64,000 nt of DNA from Roseovarius sp. (lineage in GTDB: Bacteria > Pseudomonadota > Alphaproteobacteria > Rhodobacterales > Rhodobacteraceae). The position numbers and the translations under genes were made by a program. The notes below the pieces were generated by a model. The model was not told where the DNA came from and searched no databases. It worked only from the letters and a program-made list of their open reading frames with translations. This document shows positions 50,238 to 61,259 of the stretch, piece by piece. The stretch covers positions 127,099-191,098 of the forward strand of contig PBIL01000002.1 in the NCBI GenBank assembly GCA_002720475.1, written 5' to 3'. The stretch's first letter is position 1. Each line of letters starts with the position of its first letter.

Positions 50238-52238
50238 ATGGCGCTGGCGCGGCGCACGGGCGCGCGGCTCCAGGGCGCGATCTGGCCGGGCTTCGTCGAT
50301 GCGATGACCGGGCTTCTGCTGGTGCTGATGTTCGTGCTCACCATCTTCATGATCGTGCAATTCGTGCTGCGCGAGGAGATCACCGGCCAGGCGACACAGC
50401 TCGACCGGCTCTCGGCCGAGGTGGCGGCGCTCTCGCGCGCGCTGGGTCTTGCCGAGGATCGCAACGCCACCGTGTCCGAGCGGGTGGGCGCGCTCACGGC
50501 CACGCTGGGCGACGCGCGGGCGCGTGCCGAGGCACAGGCCGCCCTCATCGCCCGCCTGCGCCGCGAGGGCGAGAGCCAGGCCGCGGCGCTCGATGCCGCG
50601 CAGGCGCGCATCGCCTCCTTCGAGGACCAGGTGGCCAGCCTTCTGGCCGAGCGGGACCGCGCGCTCGGGCAGGTGGCAGAGCTCGAGGACGCGCGCGCGG
50701 AGCTTCGTGACGAGAAGGCCGCGCTCGACCTTGCCCTTGCCGGGCTGCGCGAGGAGGTGGATGCCCAGGCCGAGGCGGCGCGGCTTGCCGCCGCCCGGCG
50801 CGAGGCGCTCGAGGCGCTGATCGCCGATCTGCGCGCCCGCAATGCCGAAGCCGCCTCCGCGCAGGCCGCGCTCGAAGCCGACAGGGCCGCGCTCGAGACC
50901 CGGCTGAGCGAGGAAGAGGCCGCCCGGCTGGCCGAGGCGGCCGCCGCCGAGGCCCTGCGCAAGAAGCTCGAAGGGGCCGAGGCGGAGCTTACCGCGATGA
51001 CGCTGGCGCTGGAGGAAGAACGCCGCCGCGCCGAGGAAACGCTGACCCTTCTGGCTGCGGCCGAAAGAGAACAGGCGGATCTCAACAGCCAGTTGGCGCA
51101 GGCGCTTCTGGCCGCCGAGACGCGCGACAAGACGCTGGAGGAGACGCGCGGGGATCTGGCCGAGACCCGCGACCGGGTGGCCCGGCTCGAGACCGCGCTT
51201 GCCGAGGCGCAGGCGACACGGCAAGAGGCGGAATCCACGCTCGGCCAGACCGGCGCCACGCTCGACGAGACCCGCGCCGCCCTTGCCGAGGCCGAGGCGC
51301 GCATCGCCCGGCTGGAGGCGCAACTGGCCGAGGCGGTGGCCGCGCGCGAGACCGAGGCGCTCGATGCCAAACAGGTGCGCGAGCGGCTGGCGGCGGCCCT
51401 GGCCGCGCGCCGGGCGGCCGAGGCGCAGGCGGCGGAGCAGATGACCGCGGCCGAGCGTCAGGCCGCGCTTCTCTCCGAGGCGCGCAAGCGGCTCTCCGAA
51501 GAGCAGGCGGTCTCCGAGGCCGCCCGGCGCGAGCAGGCGCTGCTCAACGCCCAGGTCTCGGCGCTGCGCACCCAGCTTTCGGAATTGCAGGCGCTGCTTG
51601 ACGATGCGCGCGAGGCCGAGGCCGAGGCCGAGGTGCAGATCCAGTCGCTCGGAAACCAGCTCAACACCGCGCTTGCCCGCGTCGCCGCCGAGGAACGCCG
51701 CCGCCGCAAGGCCGAGGAAGAACGCGCGGCGCTGCTTCAGGCCGAGGCCGAACGGCTGGCGGCGGAAAAGGCCGATCTGGAGAAATACCGCTCGGATTTC
51801 TTCGGGCGGATGCGCGAGATCCTCGGCCAGCAGGAAGGGGTGCGCATCGTCGGCGACCGCTTCGTGTTCTCCTCAGAGGTGCTTTTCGCCCCCGGCTCGG
51901 CCGATCTGTCGGACGCGGGCCGACGCGAGATCGCCAATGTCGCCGGCATCCTGCGCGGCGTCATCGACGAGATTCCGCCCGGCATCGACTGGGTCTTGCA
52001 GGTCGATGGCCATACCGATGACGTGCCGCTTCTGCCCGGCGCGCGGTTCGAGGACAACTGGGCGCTGAGCCAGGCGCGGGCGCTTTCGGTGGTGCGCTAC
52101 ATGGTCGATGCGCTCGGCTTTCCGCCCGAGCGCCTCTCGGCCAACGGCTATGGCGAGTTCCAGCCCGTCAACCCCGCCGACACGCCCGAGGCGCGCGCCC
52201 AGAACCGCCGGATCGAGCTCAAGCTGACCACGCGCTAG
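50238..52238 (+). CDS. Membrane-anchored coiled-coil OmpA-domain protein, MotB/TolR-like partner
   Basis: The 666-residue protein has a single N-terminal helix (about residues 22-44; LLLVLMFVLTIFMIVQFVL) headed by a MotB-like aspartate (FVDAMTG), then about 470 residues of alanine/glutamate/arginine-rich coiled coil. A C-terminal OmpA peptidoglycan-binding domain (about 560-666; VDGHTDDVPL and NGYGEFQPVNPADTPEARAQNRRIEL) follows. This design links the proton channel to the cell wall across the periplasm. Extreme GC3 and low-complexity coiled coil give long spurious frames on the other strand. Confidence 0.85.
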   Translation: MALARRTGARLQGAIWPGFVDAMTGLLLVLMFVLTIFMIVQFVLREEITGQATQLDRLSAEVAALSRALGLAEDRNATVSERVGALTATLGDARARAEAQAALIARLRREGESQAAALDAAQARIASFEDQVASLLAERDRALGQVAELEDARAELRDEKAALDLALAGLREEVDAQAEAARLAAARREALEALIADLRARNAEAASAQAALEADRAALETRLSEEEAARLAEAAAAEALRKKLEGAEAELTAMTLALEEERRRAEETLTLLAAAEREQADLNSQLAQALLAAETRDKTLEETRGDLAETRDRVARLETALAEAQATRQEAESTLGQTGATLDETRAALAEAEARIARLEAQLAEAVAARETEALDAKQVRERLAAALAARRAAEAQAAEQMTAAERQAALLSEARKRLSEEQAVSEAARREQALLNAQVSALRTQLSELQALLDDAREAEAEAEVQIQSLGNQLNTALARVAAEERRRRKAEEERAALLQAEAERLAAEKADLEKYRSDFFGRMREILGQQEGVRIVGDRFVFSSEVLFAPGSADLSDAGRREIANVAGILRGVIDEIPPGIDWVLQVDGHTDDVPLLPGARFEDNWALSQARALSVVRYMVDALGFPPERLSANGYGEFQPVNPADTPEARAQNRRIELKLTTR

Positions 52239-52244
52239 GCGCGC

Positions 52245-53200
52245 TCAGCGCCTGACCGCCACATCCGCGTGCCGCGTGGCGATGAGCGTCTCGCCGCGCC
52301 AGAGCCGGACATGGCCGCGATAGGCCCCCTCGGGCCAGCCGCCGGGCGGGGCCTTGCGCCCGACCGCGCGGTAAAGCTGCACCTCGGGATCGTCAAGCGC
52401 GATCTCCTGGCGAAAGATTTCGCCCTGCGGACCCTGCGCCTCGAGACCGAGCCGGTCGCCGGGCTCTGCATGAAAGACATGGCCATAGAGCACGAGCGCT
52501 GCGTCCGGGGCCATGGTCATGCGCCGCGCCGCGCCGGATTGCACATCGGCGAAGGCGGGCACACCGTCCGAGAATCCGGCGGTGAAGAGCCCGGCCGCGT
52601 GATAGGGCAGATCCACCGCCCAGAGCGTCGGGCCGCCGGTGCCGCAGGTCCTGCCCGCGCCGGGGTCGAAGGGATCGACGATGCGGCCCTCGTGCAAGAC
52701 GCCCAGATGCAGATGCGGCGCATTGGTCAGCCCGCTCAGCCCGACCGCGCCGAGCACGTCGCCGGTCCTTACCCGCCTGCCCGGCGCGACGGTGAGCGAG
52801 CCGCGCTTCATGTGGCAATAGAGCGTCTGCCAGCCCTGCCCGTGGTCGAGCCGCACGGCATTGCCGCATTCGCGCCCCTCGATCCGGCCCCGGTTCCCGG
52901 GCGTGACAGGGGTGTCCTCGACGCCGTCGCGCACGGCCGCCACCACGCCCGGTGCCGCCGCCAGCACCGCGACGCCCGCCTCCATGGCCGCCAAATCGGG
53001 CAGCATGAAATCCACACCGCGATGATCGTCGCGACTCTTGATTCCGCAGGTATAATCGCGCTGGTCCGGGCCGGGATCGGCGTCCACGTAATCCTCGATC
53101 ACGCAGGTCCGCCCGTACTCGCAGGCAAGCGGCAGGGCAAGGCGCGGCGGATCGGCGGCGGCCGGGGCCGCCGCCAGCAGAAGGGCAAGCGCCCCCGCCC

Positions 53201-53204
<4 letters not shown>
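52245..53204 (-). CDS. Secreted M23-family metallopeptidase
   Basis: The 319-residue protein has a signal peptide (residues 1-17) and a LytM/M23 domain with zinc ligands His61 and Asp65 (HRGVD) and His166 of the HLH motif (164-166, APHLHLG). It probably cuts peptidoglycan cross-links in the periplasm. The C-terminal half beyond residue 190 has no recognised domain. It overlaps the clpA stop by four bases, an unusual partner for a cytoplasmic chaperone gene. Confidence 0.87.
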
Positions 53205-55537
<2,333 letters not shown>

Positions 55538-55694
55538 GGTCGTGCTCCTTCTGATCTTGGTCGTCAGGCATCCTGCCCGACAACCTTGGCCTCATAGTGT
55601 TAAAGTTTGGTCGATGAGGGCAAGGCTTCAAGGAATATTTTGCAAATCCGCCTCACATTTCATCAGCCTTTCGGGCGTGTGTCGTAACATTGCA

Positions 55695-56462
55695 TCAGAA
55701 CCGGTCCTTGCGGCGGCGGATCTCGGCGAAGACCTCCGCCTCGGGCGCATCCCCGAGGTCAAGCCGTGCGCGGATCGCCGGATCGTGCGCGCGCAGGAAG
55801 GGGTTCGTGGCCAGTTCCTCCTCCAGCGTGGAGGGAACGGTAGGACGATTTTCGGCGCGGGCCAGGTCGATCTCGCGCAGGCGCGCGGCCAGGCGCGGGT
55901 TCTCCGGGTCGATGGTCAGGGCAAAGAGCGCGTTGGCGGCCGTGTATTCGTGGCCCGAGAAGACCCGCGTTTCGGGCGGCAGCGCCGCCAGCTTGCAAAG
56001 GCTCGCGTGCATCTGCGCCATCGTCCCCTCGAACACCCGCCCGCAGCCGAGCGCCATCAGGCTGTCGGCGGTAAAGACCGCGCCGCTTTCGGGGAAATGA
56101 TAGGCGACATGGCCCAGCGTGTGCCCCGGCACCTCGATGACATGGCCGCGCGCGCGCCCCACCTGCACCGTATCGCCTTCGGCCACGGCCAGATCGAGCG
56201 GCGGCAGGCGGTGCGCGTCCGCCGCCGCCCCGATTACCCGCGCCGGGGCCTCCGCCAGAAGCGCCGCAAGCCCCTGCACATGGTCGTCGTGGTGATGGGT
56301 GAGCAGCACATCCGAAAGCGTCCAGCCCCGCGCGCGCAGCGCCGCCAGAACCGGCGCGGCCTCGGGCACGTCCACCACCGCCGTTGCCCCCGTCGCCGGA
56401 TCATGCGCGAGATAGGCGTAATTGTCCGAAAGACAGGGAAGGGTGACGATTTCCAAGGTCAT
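55695..56462 (-). CDS. gloB: Hydroxyacylglutathione hydrolase (glyoxalase II)
   Basis: The 255-residue metallo-beta-lactamase-fold enzyme has THHHDDH (two-metal site), VPGHTLGHVAYHF, FTADSLMALGCGR and the C-terminal GHEYTAANALFA characteristic of glyoxalase II. It hydrolyses S-lactoylglutathione to lactate and glutathione. The start at 56462 follows GGGGGAAC. It is divergent from the methyltransferase gene, a pairing commonly seen in this group. Confidence 0.93.
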   Translation of the reverse strand: MTLEIVTLPCLSDNYAYLAHDPATGATAVVDVPEAAPVLAALRARGWTLSDVLLTHHHDDHVQGLAALLAEAPARVIGAAADAHRLPPLDLAVAEGDTVQVGRARGHVIEVPGHTLGHVAYHFPESGAVFTADSLMALGCGRVFEGTMAQMHASLCKLAALPPETRVFSGHEYTAANALFALTIDPENPRLAARLREIDLARAENRPTVPSTLEEELATNPFLRAHDPAIRARLDLGDAPEAEVFAEIRRRKDRF

Positions 56463-56526
56463 GTTCGGTTCCCCCGTGCCACATCCGGTGCTAGCCTGAG
56501 TCTGACGCAACAACGGCGGCACTTCA

Positions 56527-57288
56527 ATGCATCTCGACGTGCAGGATCTGCGAAACTTCTACTACCGCAACCCCTTGGGCCGCGCGGTGCAGAAGGTGCT
56601 GCGCGCCCAGCTTGCCGCCTTCTGGCCGGAGGCGCAGGGGCAGACGGTCGCCGGATTCGGCTTTGCCGTGCCCTTCCTGCGCCCCTATCTCGCCGATGCG
56701 CGCCGCGTGGTGGGGCTCATGCCCGCGCCGCAGGGCGTGATCGGCTGGCCGCAGGGGATGCCCAATGTCTCGGTGCTCTGCGAGGAAACGCTCTGGCCGC
56801 TGGAGACGGGCCATGTGGACAAGCTGCTCGTGGTGCACGGGCTCGAGACGTCGGAGCGGCCGGGCGACCTGCTCGAGGAATGCTGGCGCGTGCTTGGCCC
56901 CGGCGGCTCGGCGCTCTTCGTGGTGCCGAACCGCGCCGGGCTCTGGTCGCGCTCGGACCGCACGCCGTTCGGCTTCGGGCGGCCCTATAGCCAGAGCCAG
57001 CTCGAAACCCAGTTGAAACAGCATAATTTCCTGCCCGAACGCCACGCCACCGCGCTGTTCCAGCCGCCCTCGGACCGCCCCTTCTGGCGGCGCACCGCCG
57101 GCATGTGGGAACGCATGGGCGCGCGGTTGTCGATGGTCGTGTCGGGCGGTGTGCTCATGGTCGAGGCCACCAAGCGCGTGCAGGCACCAAGCGGGCCGGG
57201 GCTGCGCGAAAAGGTCCGGCGGCCGCTCGGCGTGCTCGTCCCGCAGCCAGAGGCCAAGCCGGTCGGTGCGCGGACCGGCCTGCCCTGA
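56527..57288 (+). CDS. SAM-dependent methyltransferase
   Basis: The 253-residue class I methyltransferase has a degenerate N-terminal glycine motif ([15 protein letters not shown]) and the later blocks [23 protein letters not shown] and [13 protein letters not shown] typical of the family. The SAM-binding glycine-rich motif is imperfect, so binding should be tested. Substrate is unknown. It ends 18 bp from the convergent nusB gene. Confidence 0.8.
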   Translation: MHLDVQDLRNFYYRNPLGRAVQKVLRAQLAAFWPEAQGQTVAGFGFAVPFLRPYLADARRVVGLMPAPQGVIGWPQGMPNVSVLCEETLWPLETGHVDKLLVVHGLETSERPGDLLEECWRVLGPGGSALFVVPNRAGLWSRSDRTPFGFGRPYSQSQLETQLKQHNFLPERHATALFQPPSDRPFWRRTAGMWERMGARLSMVVSGGVLMVEATKRVQAPSGPGLREKVRRPLGVLVPQPEAKPVGARTGLP

Positions 57289-57306
57289 AGGGCGGCGCGG
57301 GACCGC

Positions 57307-57783
57307 TCAGAACGCCTCGGGGCGTGCCTCGCGCGCCATGTGGTCAAGCACGGCATTGACGAATTTCGCCTCGCGCCCTTCGGGGTAGAACGCCTTGGCC
57401 ACATCGACGAATTCCATGATCACCACCTTGGGCGGCGTGCCGGTCTCGACCATCTCGGCCCCTGCCGCGCGGAAAAGCGCGCGCAGCACCGGGTCGATCC
57501 GCGCGATCGGCCATTTCGCCACCAGCGCCCGGTCGGTCATCTGGTCTATCTTCGCCTGCCAGGTCACCGCCGCGTCGAGCAACTGCCCGAAGAGCGCGGC
57601 ATCGCCCTCGGCCATCTCCACCCCCTCCTCGAGCTCCGCGCCGAAGCGGTAGTCGAGAAATTCGCGCCGCACCGTCTCGACGGTCTGGCCTGACTGCTCC
57701 ATCTGATAGAGCGCCTGCACGGCATAGAGCCGCGCGGCGGACTTGAGGGAATGGCGGTTTCGGGGGGCGCGCGTGTCGCTCAT
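57307..57783 (-). CDS. nusB: Transcription antitermination protein NusB
   Basis: The 158-residue helical protein has the NusB pattern: SAARLYAVQALYQME near the N terminus and FVNAVLDHMAREARPE at the end. With NusE it binds the boxA RNA of rRNA operons. It overlaps ribH by four bases (ATGA), the usual ribH-nusB arrangement. Confidence 0.93.
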   Translation of the reverse strand: MSDTRAPRNRHSLKSAARLYAVQALYQMEQSGQTVETVRREFLDYRFGAELEEGVEMAEGDAALFGQLLDAAVTWQAKIDQMTDRALVAKWPIARIDPVLRALFRAAGAEMVETGTPPKVVIMEFVDVAKAFYPEGREAKFVNAVLDHMAREARPEAF

Positions 57784-58325
57784 GCTTTGGGCGTATCCTT
57801 GGCAGCACCCGCGATCCGGTATTCCCCGGAGGCTGGGACGAACCCCACCCCCTTGCGCGGGCCGCCCCATTTACGGGCGAGCGCGACCAGATGCAAGGCC
57901 GCCGCCGCCGCGCCAGCCCCCTTGTTCATCCGCGCCGGATCGGCGCGGGCCTCGGCCTGTTCGCGGGTCTCCACCGTCAGGATGCCGTTGCCGATGCACA
58001 GCCCCTGAAGCCCCAGCAACATGAGCCCGCGCGAACTGTCGTTGCAGACGGTCTCGTAATGGGTCGTCTCCCCCCGGATCACGCAGCCGAGCGCCACGTA
58101 GCCATCGAAATTCGACAGGCGTTCGGCAATGCCGATCGCCGTGGGGATCTCCAGCGCGCCGGGCACCTCGGCGATCTCATGAGTGGCACCCGTCGCAGCG
58201 ATCTCGGCCTCAGCCCCCGCGATCAGCATGTCGGCGATGTCACGGTAGAAGGGGGCCACCACGACAAGCAGCTTCACGGGCCGCTCGAACGTGGCGCGCG
58301 GCAGGATGTATTCGTGTTCGGCCAT
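57780..58325 (-). CDS. ribH: 6,7-dimethyl-8-ribityllumazine synthase
   Basis: The 181-residue lumazine synthase has VPGALEIPTA and the catalytic-region block GCVIRGETTHYETVCNDSSRG. It joins 5-amino-6-ribitylaminouracil with 3,4-dihydroxy-2-butanone 4-phosphate, which is made by the enzyme encoded immediately upstream. Gap to ribB is one base; overlap with nusB is four. Confidence 0.94.
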   Translation of the reverse strand: MAEHEYILPRATFERPVKLLVVVAPFYRDIADMLIAGAEAEIAATGATHEIAEVPGALEIPTAIGIAERLSNFDGYVALGCVIRGETTHYETVCNDSSRGLMLLGLQGLCIGNGILTVETREQAEARADPARMNKGAGAAAAALHLVALARKWGGPRKGVGFVPASGEYRIAGAAKDTPKA

Positions 58326-58326
58326 C

Positions 58327-59475
58327 TCACTGCTCCTTCAGGGGGCGCGTGCCCACGATGCTCAGCCCGTAGGCGTCAAGCCCCAGGTAGCGCGTGTCCG
58401 GGCTGTCGGTCAGCAGGATCAGCTCGTGAATCCCCAGAACCGCCATGATCTGCGCGCCAAGCCCGGTCTGCTTGATGATGCGCGGGGCGTCGTCATCGGC
58501 CATCTCGCCGGCCAGCCGGGGCCGCGGCTGGCGGAAGAGGAAGACCGCGCCGCGCCCCTCGCGGGCGATGATCTGCATGGCGCGCGGCAGCTTGCCTGCC
58601 GGGCCATGGGCGGGATCGGCCCCGATCCCCAGCACGTCCTCCAGCGCGTTGAGCGCATGCGCCCGCGTGAGCACCGGCCGCCCGTCGGCGATGTCGCCCT
58701 TGATCAGCACCACATGCTCGGTCCCGGTGATCTGGTCGGCGAAGATCCGCATCTCCCAGTCCCCGCCATGGCAGGAAGTGACCCGCTCGCGGCCCGTTTC
58801 GATCACCAGGTTGTCATGCTTGTGGCGATAGGCGATCAGGTCGGAGATGGTGCCGATCTTCAGCCCGTGCCGCGCGGCGAAGCCGATCAGGTCCGGCAGC
58901 CGCGCCATCGTGCCGTCCTCGTTCATGATCTCGCAGATCACGCCCGAGGGGTTCAGCCCGGCGAGCCGCGCGATATCCACCGCCGCCTCGGTATGGCCCG
59001 CCCGCACCAGCACGCCGCCGCGCCGCGCGCGCAGCGGAAAGACATGGCCGGGCGTGGCCAGGCTTGCCATCGTGGTCTGCTCGTTGATCGCCATGGCGAT
59101 GGTGCGCGCGCGGTCATGGGCGGAAATCCCGGTCGTGACCCCCTCGCGCGCCTCGATCGAGACGGTAAAGGCCGTCTCGTGGCGCGAGGAATTGTTGACC
59201 GCCATCATCGGCAGGCCCAGCCGGTCGATCCGATCGGCCGTCATCGGAAGACAGATCAGGCCGCGCCCGTGCGTGGCCATGAAGTTGATCGCCTCGGGCG
59301 TGGCGAACTCGGCGGCGATGACCAGATCGCCCTCGTTCTCGCGGTCCTCGTGATCGACCAGGATGAACATGCGCCCGGCGCGCGCCTCCGCGATGATCTC
59401 CTCGATGGGAGAGATCGCCTCGCGCAGATCGGCCTCCACCGGCCCCGGCGTCTCGAATGCGGCTCTCTCGGTCAT
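58327..59475 (-). CDS. ribB: 3,4-dihydroxy-2-butanone 4-phosphate synthase with degenerate GTP cyclohydrolase II domain
   Basis: The 382-residue protein has an active-looking DHBP synthase half (residues about 20-220; [10 protein letters not shown] at 41-50, [10 protein letters not shown]). The C-terminal half is GTP cyclohydrolase II-like but lacks the zinc cysteines (CxSEC and RCDC region), so it should not open GTP. This matches the RibBX type of proteobacterial RibBA proteins. GTP cyclohydrolase II must be supplied by another gene. The ATG at 59475 follows AAGGGG; the frame is open another 576 bp upstream, but that stretch reads as non-coding. Confidence 0.92.
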   Translation of the reverse strand: MTERAAFETPGPVEADLREAISPIEEIIAEARAGRMFILVDHEDRENEGDLVIAAEFATPEAINFMATHGRGLICLPMTADRIDRLGLPMMAVNNSSRHETAFTVSIEAREGVTTGISAHDRARTIAMAINEQTTMASLATPGHVFPLRARRGGVLVRAGHTEAAVDIARLAGLNPSGVICEIMNEDGTMARLPDLIGFAARHGLKIGTISDLIAYRHKHDNLVIETGRERVTSCHGGDWEMRIFADQITGTEHVVLIKGDIADGRPVLTRAHALNALEDVLGIGADPAHGPAGKLPRAMQIIAREGRGAVFLFRQPRPRLAGEMADDDAPRIIKQTGLGAQIMAVLGIHELILLTDSPDTRYLGLDAYGLSIVGTRPLKEQ

Positions 59476-59936
59476 GGCGCGCCCCTTTGTCCAAGCCCCG
59501 CCCGGATAGCGCAGCCGCGCGGCAATGGCCAGCACGGTTTGGCGCAACACCGGCACGAAACGCCGCGATGTCGGGGCCGGAGCCAACAGCGACCGACCGC
59601 GCCGCGAACGTCGCGACTGGCCTGGCACCGCCTTTGGAGTGCGCCGCGCATCGACGGGCCGCGGCGCGGCGATCCAGCGGTCGTTCTGCCATGCTTCATG
59701 GCAGCCAGATCCGAAAAAGTGTCGAGCCGCGCGCAGGGTGCAGCCAAATCGCCGGGCCGTGGGGGCGGCCCGGCGATGCGCGGCGGCGTGCAAGCACGCC
59801 TTGAGTCCGCGCGGGGGAAGTAATCGAACGGCGACGACAGGCCAGAACCAGCACCCAGGCCCATCCCCGCAATTTCCGGTTTGCACCCGGCCCGCATCGT
59901 GCGCAATCTGTCCCCCGACCATCCGAGGAGACCACG
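59476..59936. other. 461-bp intergenic region between ribB and the SHMT-like gene
   Basis: No protein gene, tRNA or FMN riboswitch signature (the conserved RFN blocks) was recognised. It holds a perfect 10-bp inverted repeat (59750-59759 and 59766-59775) around a TGGGGG loop, GC-only in the stem. The region must contain promoters for both divergent genes, but no clear hexamers were found. Long open frames here are typical of GC-rich non-coding DNA. Confidence 0.5.
59750..59775. repeat. GC-rich perfect inverted repeat
   Basis: Arms CGCCGGGCCG and CGGCCCGGCG with a six-base loop form a very stable hairpin on either strand, about 160-190 bp before the SHMT-like gene. There is no T-run, so a terminator is doubtful; a regulatory or small-RNA element is possible. 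Confidence 0.35.
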
Positions 59937-61253
59937 ATGCCCCTTGCCCGCCGTCCCTGGGTGCCCGGCCCCAGCGAAGACCTGACCCAGAGGCTCGCCA
60001 CGCGAACCGCCACCGAGCCGCCAGAGACCACCGCCGCGCGCATCGAGGCACTGGCCGGAGAGAACCGCCGCATCCACGAGCGCGAGTGCTTCAACCTCAA
60101 CCCCGCCACCAATGTCATGAACCCGCGCGCCGAGGCGCTGCTCGCCTCCGGCATCGGATCGCGCCCCTCTCTGGGTTATCCCGGCGACAAATACGAGATG
60201 GGGCTTGAGGCGATCGAGGAGATCGAGGTCATCGCCGCCGAGCTTGCCGCGGAGGTGTTCGGCGCGGCCCATGCGGAAATCCGCGTGCCGTCCGGCGCCA
60301 TCGCCAATCTCATGGCCTTCATGGCCACCTGCCGCCCCGGCGACCGGATCATCGCGCCGCCCGCCGCGATCGGCGGCCATGTCACCCATCACGCGCCGGG
60401 CTGCGCGGGTCTCTATGGCCTTTCCGTCACCGAGGCCCCGGTCGCTGCCGACGGCTATACCGTGGACGTGGAGGCGCTGCGCGCCCTGGCGCAGGAGATC
60501 CGGCCGCGGCTGATCACGCTCGGCGCCTCGCTCAACCTGACCGAGCACCCCGTGGCCGAGGTGCGCGCCATCGCCGAGGAGGTGGGCGCGCATCTGCTCT
60601 TCGACGCCGCCCATCAATGCGGCATCATCGCGGGCGGTGCCTGGAAGAACCCGCTCGACGAGGGCGCGCATCTGATGACGATGAGCACCTACAAGAGCCT
60701 CGGCGGCCCGCCGGGCGGGCTGATCGTGACGAACGAGGCCGATCTCGCGCAGCGGCTCGACGCCATCGCCTTTCCCGGCCTCACCGCCAATTTCGATGCC
60801 GCCAAATCCGCGGCCCTCGCCATCACGCTCTGCGACTGGAAGAGCCATGGCCGCGCCTATGCCGCGCAGATGGTGGCCACGGCGCAGGCGCTGGCCGGGG
60901 CGCTCGAGGCCGAGGGGCTGCCGGTCTTCAGGACGCGCGGCAGCGCCACAAACTCGCATCAGTTCGCGCTCGAGGCGGCGGCGTTCGGCGGCGGGCAGGC
61001 GGCGTCGAAACGGCTAAGGCAGGCGGGGTTTCTCGCCTGCGGCATCGGCCTGCCGGTGGCACCTGTCGCGGGCGACATGAACGGGCTTCGCATCGGCACG
61101 CCGGAGCTTGTCCGCTGGGGCATGACGCCGGAACACGCCCCGCGCATGGCCGCGCTCATCGCGCGCGCGCTGCGCGGCAACGATCCCGCCGCGCTCCTGC
61201 CCGAAGTGTCGGACTGGCGGCAGAGCTTCGACCGGCTGCACTACGTCACCTGA
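59937..61253 (+). CDS. SHMT-like fold-type I PLP enzyme
   Basis: The 438-residue protein resembles serine hydroxymethyltransferase: LNPATNVMNPRAEALLASGIGSRPSLGYPGDKYE at the N terminus, cofactor Asp223 and His226 (FDAAHQ) and Schiff-base Lys253 in MSTYKSLGGPPGG. It departs from GlyA in the folate and substrate regions, so it may be an aldolase or hydroxymethyltransferase acting on a related beta-hydroxy amino acid (for example an alpha-methylserine or threonine aldolase type). It is monocistronic. The housekeeping glyA would be elsewhere. Confidence 0.75.
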   Translation: MPLARRPWVPGPSEDLTQRLATRTATEPPETTAARIEALAGENRRIHERECFNLNPATNVMNPRAEALLASGIGSRPSLGYPGDKYEMGLEAIEEIEVIAAELAAEVFGAAHAEIRVPSGAIANLMAFMATCRPGDRIIAPPAAIGGHVTHHAPGCAGLYGLSVTEAPVAADGYTVDVEALRALAQEIRPRLITLGASLNLTEHPVAEVRAIAEEVGAHLLFDAAHQCGIIAGGAWKNPLDEGAHLMTMSTYKSLGGPPGGLIVTNEADLAQRLDAIAFPGLTANFDAAKSAALAITLCDWKSHGRAYAAQMVATAQALAGALEAEGLPVFRTRGSATNSHQFALEAAAFGGGQAASKRLRQAGFLACGIGLPVAPVAGDMNGLRIGTPELVRWGMTPEHAPRMAALIARALRGNDPAALLPEVSDWRQSFDRLHYVT

Positions 61254-61259
61254 GCGGCG

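Noticed and set aside
48203-51370. A very long reverse-strand open frame (over 1000 codons) rich in Ser, Ala and Arg
   Set aside because: It is antisense to the coiled-coil OmpA protein and the ExbB gene; high GC at third positions removes stops on the other strand, and the composition is not protein-like.
50400-51790. Apparent tandem DNA repeats (GCCGAGGC-like)
   Set aside because: These are low-complexity codons for an Ala/Glu/Arg coiled coil and have no constant repeat unit.
49016-52238. ExbB-like plus OmpA-like pair as a Zorya (ZorA-ZorB) defence system
   Set aside because: No ZorC, ZorD or ZorE effector gene is adjacent; the flanks are chaC, an M23 peptidase and clpA, and the coiled coil lies in the OmpA partner, not the channel protein.
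55538-55694. Heat-shock (sigma-32) promoter before clpA
   Set aside because: A CTTGAAG is present on the reverse strand, but no CCCAT-like -10 element lies at a suitable distance.
59476-59936. FMN riboswitch upstream of ribB
   Set aside because: None of the conserved RFN sequence blocks could be found on the reverse strand in this region.
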